Shown here one piece after another: positions 1 to 8,966 of a stretch of DNA of 64,000 nucleotides (positions are counted from its first letter, which is position 1; every line of letters begins with the position of its first letter). The translations under genes were made by a program, and so were the position numbers. The notes under the pieces were generated by a model. The model saw only the letters and a list, made by a program, of their open reading frames with translations. It searched no databases and was not told the origin of the DNA. Source of the DNA: Aerobium sp039839275 (GTDB taxonomy: Bacteria > Pseudomonadota > Alphaproteobacteria > Rhizobiales > Rhizobiaceae); assembly GCF_039839275.1 (NCBI RefSeq), contig NZ_JBDOQP010000001.1, forward strand, positions 1,178,001 to 1,242,000. Reading direction: 5' to 3'.

Positions 1-726
1 GATGAGCCTGCCTGCTTCGAACACCACATAGGCGAGGTCGACGATTGCACGCGGGCTGACGGCGGTGACGATACTGACGCGCTTTGCGGCATCCAGAATC
101 AACGTCCGGGCCTGCGCGTCGAGCGGCGCGAGCAGTTCCGCCTCGGCGATCCTCACCAGATCGGCACCGTCAATGATGTCCTGGTCCATCTCCTTGAGAT
201 TGCGTCTGCCGGCAGCAGTCTCAGGGCGCGCGGAGACGAACGTCGTCAGTTCAGCCACCACGTGGCGTGCCTGGCGCCTGTCGTCACGCGTGATCGCGGC
301 GACTCCGCGGGCGCGCAGTTTCTCCACCGAGCCCAACCTTGCCAGTCCGATCATTTCGCGAACCAGAATAATGACGAAGGTGACGGCGGCGATGGCCGCC
401 ACGCCGGATGCCAGCCATCCGAGCCAGTCGGCACGGGAGAACAGGTCGCGGATCAGTTGATCCGTCCACATCGCGAAGGCAAGCGACAAGAGCAGCCCGA
501 AGGCGCCGAGAAATATCGCGCCGAGCCTGGAGCGGCGGCGTGGCGTCGCCGGGGGCGGCGTCTCGAGTGCTGCGTCCTGCTCTTCGAACACGTCGATTTC
601 CGCTGGCGTCACCATCGCGGCCTCGGCCTTCATCGCCCGTGGCGGACGTGGCGCGATTGGTTGTTTGGGCGTTTCGCGGTCTTCAGGTTCGATCCTGAAC
701 GAAGCGGGTTTCCTGGGCTGGGTCAT
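1..726 (-). CDS. YcjF/TIGR01620-type inner membrane protein (partial)
   Basis: The frame reads from an ATG at 726 leftwards and is still open at base 1, so the C-terminus is missing (242 codons visible). The product has a proline-rich charged N-terminus, then two hydrophobic helices at about residues 69-88 and 103-122, then a basic soluble region. That layout and the neighbour fit the YcjF/TIGR01620 (DUF697-related) membrane family. The start overlaps the stop of the ycjX-type gene in an ATGA arrangement, so the two are probably translationally coupled. In enterobacteria ycjX-ycjF lie in the phage-shock regulon. The role in alphaproteobacteria is unknown to me. Confidence 0.8.
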   Translation of the reverse strand, partial: MTQPRKPASFRIEPEDRETPKQPIAPRPPRAMKAEAAMVTPAEIDVFEEQDAALETPPPATPRRRSRLGAIFLGAFGLLLSLAFAMWTDQLIRDLFSRADWLGWLASGVAAIAAVTFVIILVREMIGLARLGSVEKLRARGVAAITRDDRRQARHVVAELTTFVSARPETAAGRRNLKEMDQDIIDGADLVRIAEAELLAPLDAQARTLILDAAKRVSIVTAVSPRAIVDLAYVVFEAGRLI

Positions 727-2183
727 GCGAGATGGTCCCCGACGAGATAGTTCAGCGCCCTGTCGAGCCGGATATGCGGCAGCGACAGTCTCACTCCTTC
801 GGCGGTGCGTTCGAGCCTGGGGGGGCGAAACCGCACGAAGCGGATCGGCGACGTCGCGCCTCGCGACAAATCTGAAAGAACTGAATCCGCTTTTGCCGGC
901 AAGTCTCCGGGAAATATCGCTGTTTCGGTTGTGCCGTCAAAGGTCTCGTCGCCGATCGTCTCGCCCGAAAGCGGCGTGCCGATGATGACGGGGAGCGTTT
1001 CCCGGCCCTGTTTCACAGTTCCTTCGCGCGTCGCGCGTACCGCTGCCATCGCAAGGATCTCGACGTCGGCGCCCGAAAAGCTGGCGCGCTCGATCGCGCG
1101 GTCGGCGAGGCGCCGCACGATGGCCTGCAGGCGGTCGTGACTCTCGTGATGGATATGGTCGGCCTTGGTCGCAGCGATCAGAATACGGTCGATGCGACGT
1201 GAGAAGAGGCCGCTGAACAGGCTGCCGCGTCCGGCCCGGAAACAGGCGAGGATTTCGGTCAATGCCCGTTCGAGATCGGCCACCGCTTCGGGTCCGACAT
1301 TGAGTGCCTGCATGGCGTCGATCAGCACGATCTGGCGGTCGAGCCGCGCGACATGATCGCGGAAGAAGGGTTTCACGACGTGGGTCTTGTAGGACTCGTA
1401 GCGTCGCTCCATCATCGCGCGCAGTGAACCCGGACGTGCCCGTTGCTCGCCGATCCCCGGCAGCGGTGCGAACGTGAGGGCGGGCGATCCTTCGAGGTCG
1501 CCGGGCATCAGGAAACGTCCCGGCGGCAGCGTCGAAAGTGCGCGACGATCTTCCTTGCAGGCTCTGAGATAGGTCGTGAAGCTTTCGGCAAGCCGGCGCG
1601 CGACCATTTCGTCGGCGTCGGAATCGGGGTCGGTCGCAGCGGCAAGTCGAAGCCAGTCGGCGGCGAGGTCGGCCCGGATCGGCAGTTGTGCCAGATCGTG
1701 CGCCTCTTGCGAGAAGGCAAGGAAGTCCTTGCCGAGCAGCGGAAGGTCGAGCAGCCATTCACCCGGATAGTCGACGATGTCGAGCGACAGCCTGCCGCGC
1801 GAGAAAAGCCTGCCCCAACCGGACGCGGATTCATAATCGATGGTTAGCCGCAGCTCGGAAATCGCGCGCGTGGAGTCGGGCCAGACGCGCTCATCGACAA
1901 GCGCTGCGACGTGATCTTCGTATTGGAAGCGCGGTACCGTGTCGTCGGGCTGGTGCTCCAGATATGCCCGCGCGATCCGTCCGCTTTTCTGTGCTTCGAA
2001 GAGCGGCAGGCGACCGCCGTGGATGAGATTGTGGACCAGCGCGGTGATGAAGACCGTCTTGCCCGCGCGCGACAGGCCTGTCACCCCCAGGCGAAGGGAA
2101 GGCGAGACGAGACCGGAAGCACGACCGGCCAACGTATCAAGGGCGATCCTGGCTTCGTCGCCGAGCGTCGTCAGTGCTGCCAA
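723..2183 (-). CDS. YcjX family P-loop protein (DUF463)
   Basis: A 486-residue P-loop protein with the Walker A motif GLSRAGKT at about residues 36-43, followed by the conserved stretch FITALVHNLI. It matches the YcjX/DUF463 family of predicted GTP-binding proteins in length (E. coli YcjX is about 465 residues). The open frame extends to 2594, but that extension overlaps the upstream phosphatase gene. I chose the TTG at 2183 because GAGG lies 8 bases before it and it gives the family length. It is followed by the YcjF-like gene with ATGA overlap. The function is uncharacterised, possibly envelope stress. Confidence 0.85.
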   Translation of the reverse strand: MAALTTLGDEARIALDTLAGRASGLVSPSLRLGVTGLSRAGKTVFITALVHNLIHGGRLPLFEAQKSGRIARAYLEHQPDDTVPRFQYEDHVAALVDERVWPDSTRAISELRLTIDYESASGWGRLFSRGRLSLDIVDYPGEWLLDLPLLGKDFLAFSQEAHDLAQLPIRADLAADWLRLAAATDPDSDADEMVARRLAESFTTYLRACKEDRRALSTLPPGRFLMPGDLEGSPALTFAPLPGIGEQRARPGSLRAMMERRYESYKTHVVKPFFRDHVARLDRQIVLIDAMQALNVGPEAVADLERALTEILACFRAGRGSLFSGLFSRRIDRILIAATKADHIHHESHDRLQAIVRRLADRAIERASFSGADVEILAMAAVRATREGTVKQGRETLPVIIGTPLSGETIGDETFDGTTETAIFPGDLPAKADSVLSDLSRGATSPIRFVRFRPPRLERTAEGVRLSLPHIRLDRALNYLVGDHLA

Positions 2184-2245
2184 TGGGTTCGCCTCGTCGG
2201 GTGCATCCGCCGGATATAGGGGTTCGCTGCCGAATATGAAAAGAT

Positions 2246-2749
2246 TCAGAGATCTCGAGGCGCCAGAAATTCCTCGAGATAGCCATCTTCCGGGCGGATA
2301 CCGTCCAGCGCGCCGGAAAAGCGCAGCACCGCAAGGCCACAGGTCGGGAAGCCGCGTGCCACGGCTGCGAGCGCGGTGGCCTGGCCGTCCCGGGACAATG
2401 CCATTGCGAGGTCTTCCATCATCGGGTTGTGGCCAACGACCAGCACGGACCCGGCATTCGAAACCTCGCGAATGATCTCCAGGTAACCGCCGGCATCGGA
2501 ACTGTAGAGACCGTCCAGATAGCGCACATCGGCTGCCTTCAGATGGCGTGCGGCCGCTTCCCATGTTTCCCTGGCGCGTCGTGCGCCGGAGCACAGCACG
2601 AGATCGGGGACGTAGCCCGCCAGCAGCATCGACGCCGCGATGGTCTCGGAATCCGCCTTTCCGGATGGCTCGAGGGCACGGTCATAGTCTCGCGTGCCGG
2701 GGTCGGCCCAACGGGCCTTGGCATGCCTGAGTAGCAAAAGCCGGTTCAT
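2246..2749 (-). CDS. SixA-type phosphohistidine phosphatase (histidine phosphatase superfamily)
   Basis: A 167-residue histidine phosphatase. The phosphoacceptor motif LLLRHAKA is right at the N-terminus, and the second catalytic histidine lies in VVGHNPMME. SixA enzymes dephosphorylate phosphohistidine on phosphotransfer proteins such as ArcB, or NPr in the nitrogen PTS. Here the target is unknown. The ATG at 2749 is preceded by GGGAGGG, which decides against the longer frame to 2830. The stop is 62 bases from the ycjX-type start on the same strand, so the genes may form one operon. Confidence 0.82.
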   Translation of the reverse strand: MNRLLLLRHAKARWADPGTRDYDRALEPSGKADSETIAASMLLAGYVPDLVLCSGARRARETWEAAARHLKAADVRYLDGLYSSDAGGYLEIIREVSNAGSVLVVGHNPMMEDLAMALSRDGQATALAAVARGFPTCGLAVLRFSGALDGIRPEDGYLEEFLAPRDL

Positions 2750-3073
2750 CGCAAGCCACCCTCCCGATCGTCCGCATGGGCAATTCTGAACGGACCGGGC
2801 CGGTTTAGACGGATGCCAAGCGGTGTGCAACCGGCCATGAAACGTCGCCGGAACGCCACACGCTCTGGAGGCAATTGTCGGCGGAAAAGCCAGAGGTCGT
2901 ACGGGAAGAACAAGATAATCATAATAATCCCAGCAGCTTGCATCGACTTAGCCGGCAGCCCACCACGCTTGATCAAGTCTTCGGGAACACAATTTTCGAG
3001 ATGCGATTGCGCTTGTGCGCATGATTTGCGGCGAATATATAGGCGCCGGACTGAAGCTTTGGGATTGAGTCGA
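2750..3073 (+). promoter_or_regulatory. Divergent intergenic region with a candidate dksA promoter
   Basis: This 324-base gap separates the leftward sixA-type gene from dksA. It holds no convincing gene. Near its right end, TTGTGC at 3013-3018 and TATATA at 3036-3041 are 17 bases apart and could be a sigma-70-type promoter starting transcription around 3048. The -10 match is only partial. The middle (2900-2990) is AT-richer than its surroundings. Confidence 0.35.
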
Positions 3074-3490
3074 ATGTCAGGAATGGTTGAAACCGATTAC
3101 GTCCCCTCCGAAGACGAGCCGTTCATGAACGAACGGCAGAAGGCATACTTCCGCGGAAAGCTCATGACCTGGAAGACCGACATCTTGCGTGAGGCACGTG
3201 AGACGCTCGAAATTCTCCAGCGTGAGAATGCGAATCATCCAGATCTCGCTGACCGCGCCTCTTCGGAAACCGATCGTGCAATCGAGCTGCGTGCCCGTGA
3301 TCGGCAACGCAAGCTCATCTCCAAGATCGATGCAGCCTTGCAGCGAATCGACGAGGGCACATACGGCTATTGCGAAGAGACGGGTGAGCCGATCGCGCTC
3401 AAACGGCTTGATGCCAGGCCGATCGCCACATTGTCGATAGAGGCACAGGAGCGGCACGAGCGACGCGAGAAGGTCTATCGGGACGACTGA
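3074..3490 (+). CDS. dksA: DksA/TraR family RNA polymerase-binding protein, zinc-finger cysteines mostly lost
   Basis: A 138-residue DksA homologue. It keeps the coiled-coil region (YVPSEDEPFMNERQ onwards, residues about 10-95, with DLADRASSETDRA) and the C-terminal globular motif YGYCEETGEPI. DksA binds the RNA polymerase secondary channel with ppGpp to reprogramme transcription. Of the four zinc-binding cysteines in E. coli DksA only the first remains. The other three positions are Thr, Ser and Ala, as in cysteine-poor alphaproteobacterial DksA proteins. The start is ATG 3074; ATG 3083 is a possible alternative. A clear terminator follows. Confidence 0.9.
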   Translation: MSGMVETDYVPSEDEPFMNERQKAYFRGKLMTWKTDILREARETLEILQRENANHPDLADRASSETDRAIELRARDRQRKLISKIDAALQRIDEGTYGYCEETGEPIALKRLDARPIATLSIEAQERHERREKVYRDD

Positions 3491-3507
3491 TCATATCAGG
3501 AACTTGA

Positions 3508-3532
3508 AGCGGCCTTGAGCCGCTGTTTTTTT
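3508..3532 (+). terminator. Rho-independent terminator of dksA
   Basis: A perfect 6-bp stem (AGCGGC/GCCGCT) with a CTTGA loop is followed by G and seven T. It lies 18 bases after the dksA stop and faces the convergent FliO-like gene. Confidence 0.85.
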
Positions 3533-3616
3533 GTCTGTGAGAATCGCCGCACTGCCATAGAGGTTGCTCGGCGTTGATTGCCGTCTTGGTCTCCGTCGCG
3601 GGGCAAGCCCTGCACT

Positions 3617-4561
3617 TCAAGACTTCTGGACGGACAATTCCCCGAGCAACTTGCTCATTTCCTCGTCCAGCGAACTTTCGCGGCTGTCCTTTCGGTCGGC
3701 CGGTGCTCTCTCCTCGTCGATGTCCAGGGTGACCTGAAGCTCCTGCAGCAGTTCTTCGTCCAGGTTCGGCCGCGCCGTGGTCGGGGTGCTGTCGACCGGC
3801 TCCCCCGACGGTGGCGTCTGTGCGGACGCAGAGCCGTGGGGCGCCGAGGTCGCGAACGACTGCGTTGGTGCGACGACAGCCGGAGAAACCGGTGCGACTG
3901 GTCGCAAGGTCCGCACGGGCACGGCAGGCTCGGTGGCCGCGGCTACCGGTGCCGGAGATGTTGGGGCGGATGCGGACGATGCGGAGATAGATGAGAAACG
4001 CGGCTCGTTTGCCGACACCTGCGGTGCGGGTGCGGGTGAAACATGCGGCGCTTGTGGCGCCGGGCGTGGCGCGGGCTGTTGTGGTGCTGCCGGCTGCAAT
4101 GGCGGTGCATATTGAGGCCTTGGCGCGGGCTGGACGGGGCGGGGTGCGGGACGCGGCGCGGCGGCTGGCTGAGCGGGGATCGGCGTGGGCGCAGTTGACT
4201 GGGGCGGCTGTACCGGCGCATGCGAGGCCTCGTGGTCTTCCGGAACGGTTCGGCGGGCCGGTGGCAGAAGCCTTATGTTTTGCTCGACCACTACATCAGT
4301 CGGGCCTCCAATAAGGATGAGGTGTTCGATATCGTCACGGCGCACAAGCACCAGCCGCCTGTGGCTGTCTACCGCGGTGGCATCCATAACGGCGAGGCGC
4401 GCCTTGCGGTTCTTGCCGCCTGCCACGAACGTCCCGAATGTCAGGCCGCGGACGATCCTGATGATCACCAGAAGGACGAGAAGGCCGATGAGGGCGAAGA
4501 TCGTCCACATGAGCGCATTGGCATATTCTGGCCCGGCGATACTTTCCAACCATGCCGTCAT
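3617..4561 (-). CDS. FliO/MopB-like membrane protein with long Pro/Ala-rich tail
   Basis: A 314-residue protein with one hydrophobic helix near the N-terminus (about residues 14-36, ALMWTIFALIGLLVLLVII). A compact region follows containing RRLVLVRRDDIEHLILIGGPTDVVVEQNI, the hallmark of FliO-type proteins, which help assemble the flagellar export gate. The rest (about residues 105-270) is a low-complexity Pro/Ala/Gln tail, with a short acidic end. The ATG at 4561 has GGGAG six bases upstream, so I prefer it to the frame start at 4582. No flagellar genes are nearby and it is convergent to dksA, so a flagellar role is not certain. Confidence 0.7.
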   Translation of the reverse strand: MTAWLESIAGPEYANALMWTIFALIGLLVLLVIIRIVRGLTFGTFVAGGKNRKARLAVMDATAVDSHRRLVLVRRDDIEHLILIGGPTDVVVEQNIRLLPPARRTVPEDHEASHAPVQPPQSTAPTPIPAQPAAAPRPAPRPVQPAPRPQYAPPLQPAAPQQPAPRPAPQAPHVSPAPAPQVSANEPRFSSISASSASAPTSPAPVAAATEPAVPVRTLRPVAPVSPAVVAPTQSFATSAPHGSASAQTPPSGEPVDSTPTTARPNLDEELLQELQVTLDIDEERAPADRKDSRESSLDEEMSKLLGELSVQKS

Positions 4562-4784
4562 CTCGCACTCCCTGCATGTCATGAACCTGCCGCTTCGCGC
4601 AGCTTGTTGCGCGGCACACTAGTACGTCATGCCACATTGCGGCAAGGTTTGTGGCACGAGGCTTGAGCGAGGCTCGCCAGTCCGGCGCGGGCCGACGCGC
4701 GGCGTCCTCGCCGCCCTTGCGGATGGCGACGGGCATGATGTATGCCGGTTCGTCAGCGCACGGTCACGGCAGGCAGATAACAAT

Positions 4785-7373
4785 ATGGCAAGAGAAACCG
4801 GCGTCGAAGCCCGTCCCGCAGCGATCGTGGAACAGAGCGCGCGCCCCGGTGCCATCACCCGCCTGCTGATCTTCATCGTCATCCTCGTCATCTCGGCGAC
4901 GCTTTTCGCGGTATTCCGTGAGCGTCTCGGCGATCCGCTGCTGCTCGGCCTCCTTGGCATATTGGCGATGATCGGCGCCGGCTTCCTTTTCACCGCTGCA
5001 ATCGGTTTCATCCATATCGCGCCGCGCTCCACTGCCGACGAGATGTCGCGCTCGTTCGTGGACACGATGGGGCAGGGGCTGCTGGTGACCGACGTGAAGG
5101 GCCGCATCGTCTACGCGAACGAGGCCTATGCGCAAATGACCGGCGCCACTTCGGCAGCCGACATCCGCTCCATCGAGGGCCTGCTGGCCGATAGCCCCGA
5201 GGCTTCGCCGATCGTCTATCGGCTCGCCGCGGGCCTTCGTGACGGCCTGTCGGGCGATGGCGAGTTTCGGATCGGCCAAGCGATCAGGCCCGGTTCAGAG
5301 CAGAGGGCGCACTGGTACCGGCTACGGGCACGCATATTCAAGGTTCCGGGATACCGCCAGCCGCTCTCGGCATGGGAGATCGCGGACATCTCCGCCGAGC
5401 GCGCCGAGCAGGAACGTTTCTTCCTCGATCTGCAAAAGGCCATCGATCACCTTGACCATGCTCCGGCGGGCTTCTTTGCCGCCGATGCCGCCGGCCGCGT
5501 CACCTATATCAATGCGACGTTGGCCGAATGGCTGGGAATCGATCTTGCGTCGTTTTCGCCGGGCGCGATGACGCTGTCGCAGATCGTCGCCGGCGACGGC
5601 ATGGCGCTGGTGCGCTCGGTGAGAGCCGATCCCGGCGCAACGCGCAACGCGGTCATCGACCTCGACCTGTCCACCGTCGGTGGCGCCGTCGTGCCGGTAC
5701 GCTTCATGCACAGGGTCACCGCCAGCCGCGACGGGGCGCCCGGGCCCTCGCGCACCATCGTCCTGAACCGCAATCAGGGAGAAGACGCATCGGCGGAACT
5801 GCGTGCTTCCGAGGTCAGGTTCACGCGGTTCTTCAACTCGACTCCAATGGCGATCGCCGGCGTCGATGGGGAAGGGCGCATCCTGCGGACCAACGCGCCG
5901 TTCCTGTCGCTGTTTTCGACCGTCGTCGATCGCGACATGCTCGACCGGCGCATCAAGCTCGAGGCGGTGATCCACCCGCGCGATCGTTCGTTCTTCGAAG
6001 CCGCGCTCGACAAAGCGCGCCAGTCGCAGGCCGACATCGCACCGATCGATACCGTACTGCCCAGCAACGAGGAGCGGCACATACGGTTTTATGTCAGCGC
6101 CGTGGTCGACGGGTCACCCGGCGAAGGCATGGAGGAGGCGGCCATCGTCTATGCGGTCGAGACCACTGAGCAAAAGGCGCTGGAAGCGCAGATGGCGCAG
6201 AGCCAGAAGATGCAGGCAGTGGGCCAGCTTGCCGGGGGCATCGCGCACGACTTCAACAACGTGCTGACAGCGATCATCATGGCCGCCGATCTCCTGCTGG
6301 CCAATCACCGTCCGTCTGACCAGTCCTTCCCGGACATCATGAACATCAAGCAGAACGCCAACCGCGCGGCATCGCTCGTCCGGCAGCTTCTGGCGTTCTC
6401 CCGCAAGCAGACGATGCGGCCGGAAGTGTTGAACCTCACCGACGTTTTGGCCGACCTGCGCATGCTGCTGTCGCGGCTGGCCGGCAACGAGATCAAGCTG
6501 ACGATCGACCACGGTCGAGACCTGTGGCCCGTCAAGGCAGATATCGGCCAGTTCGAGCAGGTGATCGTCAACCTGACGGTCAATGCGCGCGATGCCATGC
6601 CCGACGGTGGAAACCTCACCGTGCGCACGCGCAATGTTACGGAGGCCGAATGTGCCGGGTTTGGCTACCGGCAACTGCCACGCGCCGATTACGCAATGGT
6701 CGAGGTCGAGGATTCGGGAACCGGCATTCCGCCTGAAGTGCTGGAGAAAATCTTCGAGCCGTTCTTCACGACCAAGGAAGTGGGCAAGGGCACCGGCCTC
6801 GGCCTGTCGATGGTCTACGGCATCATCAAGCAGACCGGAGGCTTCATTTTCTGCTCTTCCGATCCCGGCAGCGGCGCGACCTTCCGCATCTTCCTGCCGC
6901 GCCATGTAGCGGACGCGGCCCAGTTGGCCGCCGAGGCCAAGGAGCGAGATGCCACTGCACTGGTAAGCGAAGAGCCGAAGCAGCAGGCCGCACAGGATCT
7001 ATCGGGTTCCGCAACCATCCTGCTCGTCGAGGACGAGGACGCGGTGCGGATGGGCGGCGTGCGCGCGCTTTCCTCGCGCGGCTATACGGTTCACGAGGCG
7101 TCGTCCGGTGTGGAGGCGCTGGAAATATACGAGGAACTCGGCGGCAAGGTCGATCTCGTGGTGTCGGACGTCGTCATGCCGGAAATGGACGGTCCGACGC
7201 TGCTCGGCGAGTTGATCAAGCGCCAGCCCGACATCAAGTTCGTGTTCGTCTCCGGCTATGCCGAGGACGCCTTCGCACGCAACTTGCCGGAAGAGGCAAA
7301 GTTCGGGTTCCTCCCGAAGCCGTTTACGCTGAAGCAGCTTGCGACGACGGTGAAGGAAATGCTGGACGACTGA
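4785..7373 (+). CDS. cckA: CckA, hybrid sensor histidine kinase of the cell-cycle phosphorelay
   Basis: An 862-residue hybrid kinase. Two membrane helices (about residues 25-70) are followed by PAS-like sensor regions, an H-box GGIAHDFNNV with phosphoacceptor His488, an HATPase domain (NARDAMPDGG, VEDSGTGIP, GKGTGLGLSM) and a receiver domain with phosphoacceptor Asp795 in VVSDVVMPEMDG. This is the architecture of CckA, which phosphorylates the master regulators CtrA and CpdR through ChpT. I chose ATG 4785 because its product begins a few residues before the membrane helices; its ribosome site is weak. DivK and PleD, which act around the same pathway, are encoded 11 kb away. Confidence 0.93.
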   Translation: MARETGVEARPAAIVEQSARPGAITRLLIFIVILVISATLFAVFRERLGDPLLLGLLGILAMIGAGFLFTAAIGFIHIAPRSTADEMSRSFVDTMGQGLLVTDVKGRIVYANEAYAQMTGATSAADIRSIEGLLADSPEASPIVYRLAAGLRDGLSGDGEFRIGQAIRPGSEQRAHWYRLRARIFKVPGYRQPLSAWEIADISAERAEQERFFLDLQKAIDHLDHAPAGFFAADAAGRVTYINATLAEWLGIDLASFSPGAMTLSQIVAGDGMALVRSVRADPGATRNAVIDLDLSTVGGAVVPVRFMHRVTASRDGAPGPSRTIVLNRNQGEDASAELRASEVRFTRFFNSTPMAIAGVDGEGRILRTNAPFLSLFSTVVDRDMLDRRIKLEAVIHPRDRSFFEAALDKARQSQADIAPIDTVLPSNEERHIRFYVSAVVDGSPGEGMEEAAIVYAVETTEQKALEAQMAQSQKMQAVGQLAGGIAHDFNNVLTAIIMAADLLLANHRPSDQSFPDIMNIKQNANRAASLVRQLLAFSRKQTMRPEVLNLTDVLADLRMLLSRLAGNEIKLTIDHGRDLWPVKADIGQFEQVIVNLTVNARDAMPDGGNLTVRTRNVTEAECAGFGYRQLPRADYAMVEVEDSGTGIPPEVLEKIFEPFFTTKEVGKGTGLGLSMVYGIIKQTGGFIFCSSDPGSGATFRIFLPRHVADAAQLAAEAKERDATALVSEEPKQQAAQDLSGSATILLVEDEDAVRMGGVRALSSRGYTVHEASSGVEALEIYEELGGKVDLVVSDVVMPEMDGPTLLGELIKRQPDIKFVFVSGYAEDAFARNLPEEAKFGFLPKPFTLKQLATTVKEMLDD

Positions 7374-7471
7374 GCAGCAGGCCCTCGCGGTCGGTCGCCG
7401 AAAGCCGGCTTCTGCATGCCTCTTGAGCACTCAAGTCGCCCTGCCCACGTTTTATGCAAATCCGACTTTCC

Positions 7472-7490
7472 TTGCGCAAATATGCCGCAA
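7472..7490. promoter_or_regulatory. Candidate enhancer-type inverted repeat upstream of urtA
   Basis: TTGCG at 7472-7476 and CGCAA at 7486-7490 form an inverted repeat with nine bases between them. It lies about 110 bases upstream of the sigma-54 promoter, a usual distance for an NtrC enhancer. It lacks the fuller GCAC/GTGC core, so the assignment is tentative. Confidence 0.3.
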
Positions 7491-7596
7491 CGATTTGTTA
7501 ACTTGCGTGTCGGAGGCAATCCGCCGGCCGGCACGACATATTCTACGACTTTGATTTCCTTCATGCTTTGACGTTAAGCCGGCCAATCTCTCCAAC

Positions 7597-7612
7597 TGGC
7601 ACGACAGTTGCT
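7597..7612 (+). promoter_or_regulatory. Sigma-54 (RpoN) promoter of the urtABCDE operon
   Basis: The sequence CTGGCACGACAGTTGCT (7596-7612) matches the sigma-54 consensus throughout. The -24 TGGCAC and -12 TTGCT have the invariant GG (7598-7599) and GC (7610-7611) separated by ten bases. It would start transcription near 7623, leaving a leader of about 35 bases before urtA. RpoN promoters need an activator; for urea uptake this is usually NtrC under nitrogen limitation. Confidence 0.88.
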
Positions 7613-7657
7613 CCGTATGTTGCGGTGCAAACAAGAGCCAGTTGGAGGTTGTTACAA

Positions 7658-8950
7658 ATGAGGGGTAAGTTCGCTAACATCACGCAGGCCCTGGCGGCTG
7701 GCGCATTGGCAGCAACGCTGCTGACGTCGCAAGCGTCGGCACAGGACGACACGATCAAGGTCGGTATCCTGCATTCGCTGTCGGGCACGATGGCGATTTC
7801 CGAGACGACGTTGAAAGACGTCATGCTGATGCTCGTAGAAGAGCAGAACAAGAAGGGCGGCCTGCTTGGCAAGCAGCTCGAGCCGGTGGTCGTCGATATT
7901 GCTTCCGACTGGCCGCTGGCCGCGGAAAAGGCTCGCGAGCTGATCGAAGTCAACGACGTCGATGCCGTCTTCGGATGCTGGACGTCGGTATGCCGCAAAT
8001 CTGTGCTGCCGGTCTTCGAAGAACTGAATTCGCTGCTGTTCTACCCCGTCCAGTATGAGGGCGAGGAAAGCCAGCGCAACGTGTTCTACACCGGCGCGTC
8101 GCCGAACCAGCAGGCTATCCCCGCCGTCGACTATCTGATGAACGAGGAAGGCGTCGAGCGTTGGGTATTGGCTGGGACCGACTACGTCTATCCGCAGACC
8201 ACGAACAAGATCCTCGAGGCCTATCTCAAGGACAAGGGCGTCGCCGCCGAAGACATCATGATCAACTACACGCCGTTCGGTCACTCCGACTGGCAGACGA
8301 TCGTGTCGGACATCAAGAATTTCGGTTCGGCCGGAAAGAAGACCGCGGTGGTCTCGACCATCAATGGCGACGCCAACGTGCCGTTCTATCGCGAACTCGG
8401 CAACCAGGGCATCGATGCCGCGGACATTCCGGTCGTGGCATTCTCCGTCGGTGAGGAAGAGCTGGCCGGTCTTGATACCACTCCGCTCGTCGGTCACCTG
8501 GCGGCGTGGAACTACTTCATGTCGGTGGATACCGAGGAGAACGACGCGTTCATCGAGACGTGGCATGCGTTCATCGGCGACGAGGAGCGCGTCACCAACG
8601 ACCCGATGGAGGCGCACTATATCGGCTTCAACATGTGGGTTGCCGCTGTCGAGAAGGCAGAGAGCACCGAGCCTGACGCCGTCATCGACGCCATTGTCGG
8701 TGTCGAAGTGCCCAACCTGACGGGCGGGACTGCCGTGATGCTGCCGAACCACCACGTCACCAAGCCGGTGCTTATCGGTGAAATCCAGGACGACGGACAG
8801 TTCGATGTCGTGTGGGAGACCGAGGACCTCGTCGCTGGCGATGCCTGGTCCGATTTCCTGCCGGAGTCGGCAGTGCTCGAAGCCGATTGGACCGATCCGG
8901 TCAATTGCGGCAACTACAATACCGACACCAAGTCCTGCGGCGGTTCCTGA
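7658..8950 (+). CDS. urtA: UrtA, urea ABC transporter periplasmic binding protein
   Basis: A 430-residue periplasmic binding protein of the Leu/Ile/Val-type (type I) family. A signal peptide ends at about residue 29 (SQASAQ), and the mature part begins DDTIKVGILHSLSGTMAISE. Typical UrtA features are FGCWTSVCRKSVLPVFEE and LLFYPVQYEGEE. It captures urea (and perhaps short amides) and delivers it to UrtBC. The ATG at 7658 has GGAGG upstream and sits just behind the sigma-54 promoter. It is the first gene of the five-gene urt operon. A strong stem-loop follows its stop, which may raise its transcript level over the downstream genes. Confidence 0.96.
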   Translation: MRGKFANITQALAAGALAATLLTSQASAQDDTIKVGILHSLSGTMAISETTLKDVMLMLVEEQNKKGGLLGKQLEPVVVDIASDWPLAAEKARELIEVNDVDAVFGCWTSVCRKSVLPVFEELNSLLFYPVQYEGEESQRNVFYTGASPNQQAIPAVDYLMNEEGVERWVLAGTDYVYPQTTNKILEAYLKDKGVAAEDIMINYTPFGHSDWQTIVSDIKNFGSAGKKTAVVSTINGDANVPFYRELGNQGIDAADIPVVAFSVGEEELAGLDTTPLVGHLAAWNYFMSVDTEENDAFIETWHAFIGDEERVTNDPMEAHYIGFNMWVAAVEKAESTEPDAVIDAIVGVEVPNLTGGTAVMLPNHHVTKPVLIGEIQDDGQFDVVWETEDLVAGDAWSDFLPESAVLEADWTDPVNCGNYNTDTKSCGGS

Positions 8951-8966
8951 TACCGCCCACGATCTC

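Noticed and set aside
4653..4668. TGGCAC-N5-TTGAG upstream of cckA, resembling a sigma-54 promoter
   Set aside because: The invariant GC of the -12 element is missing.
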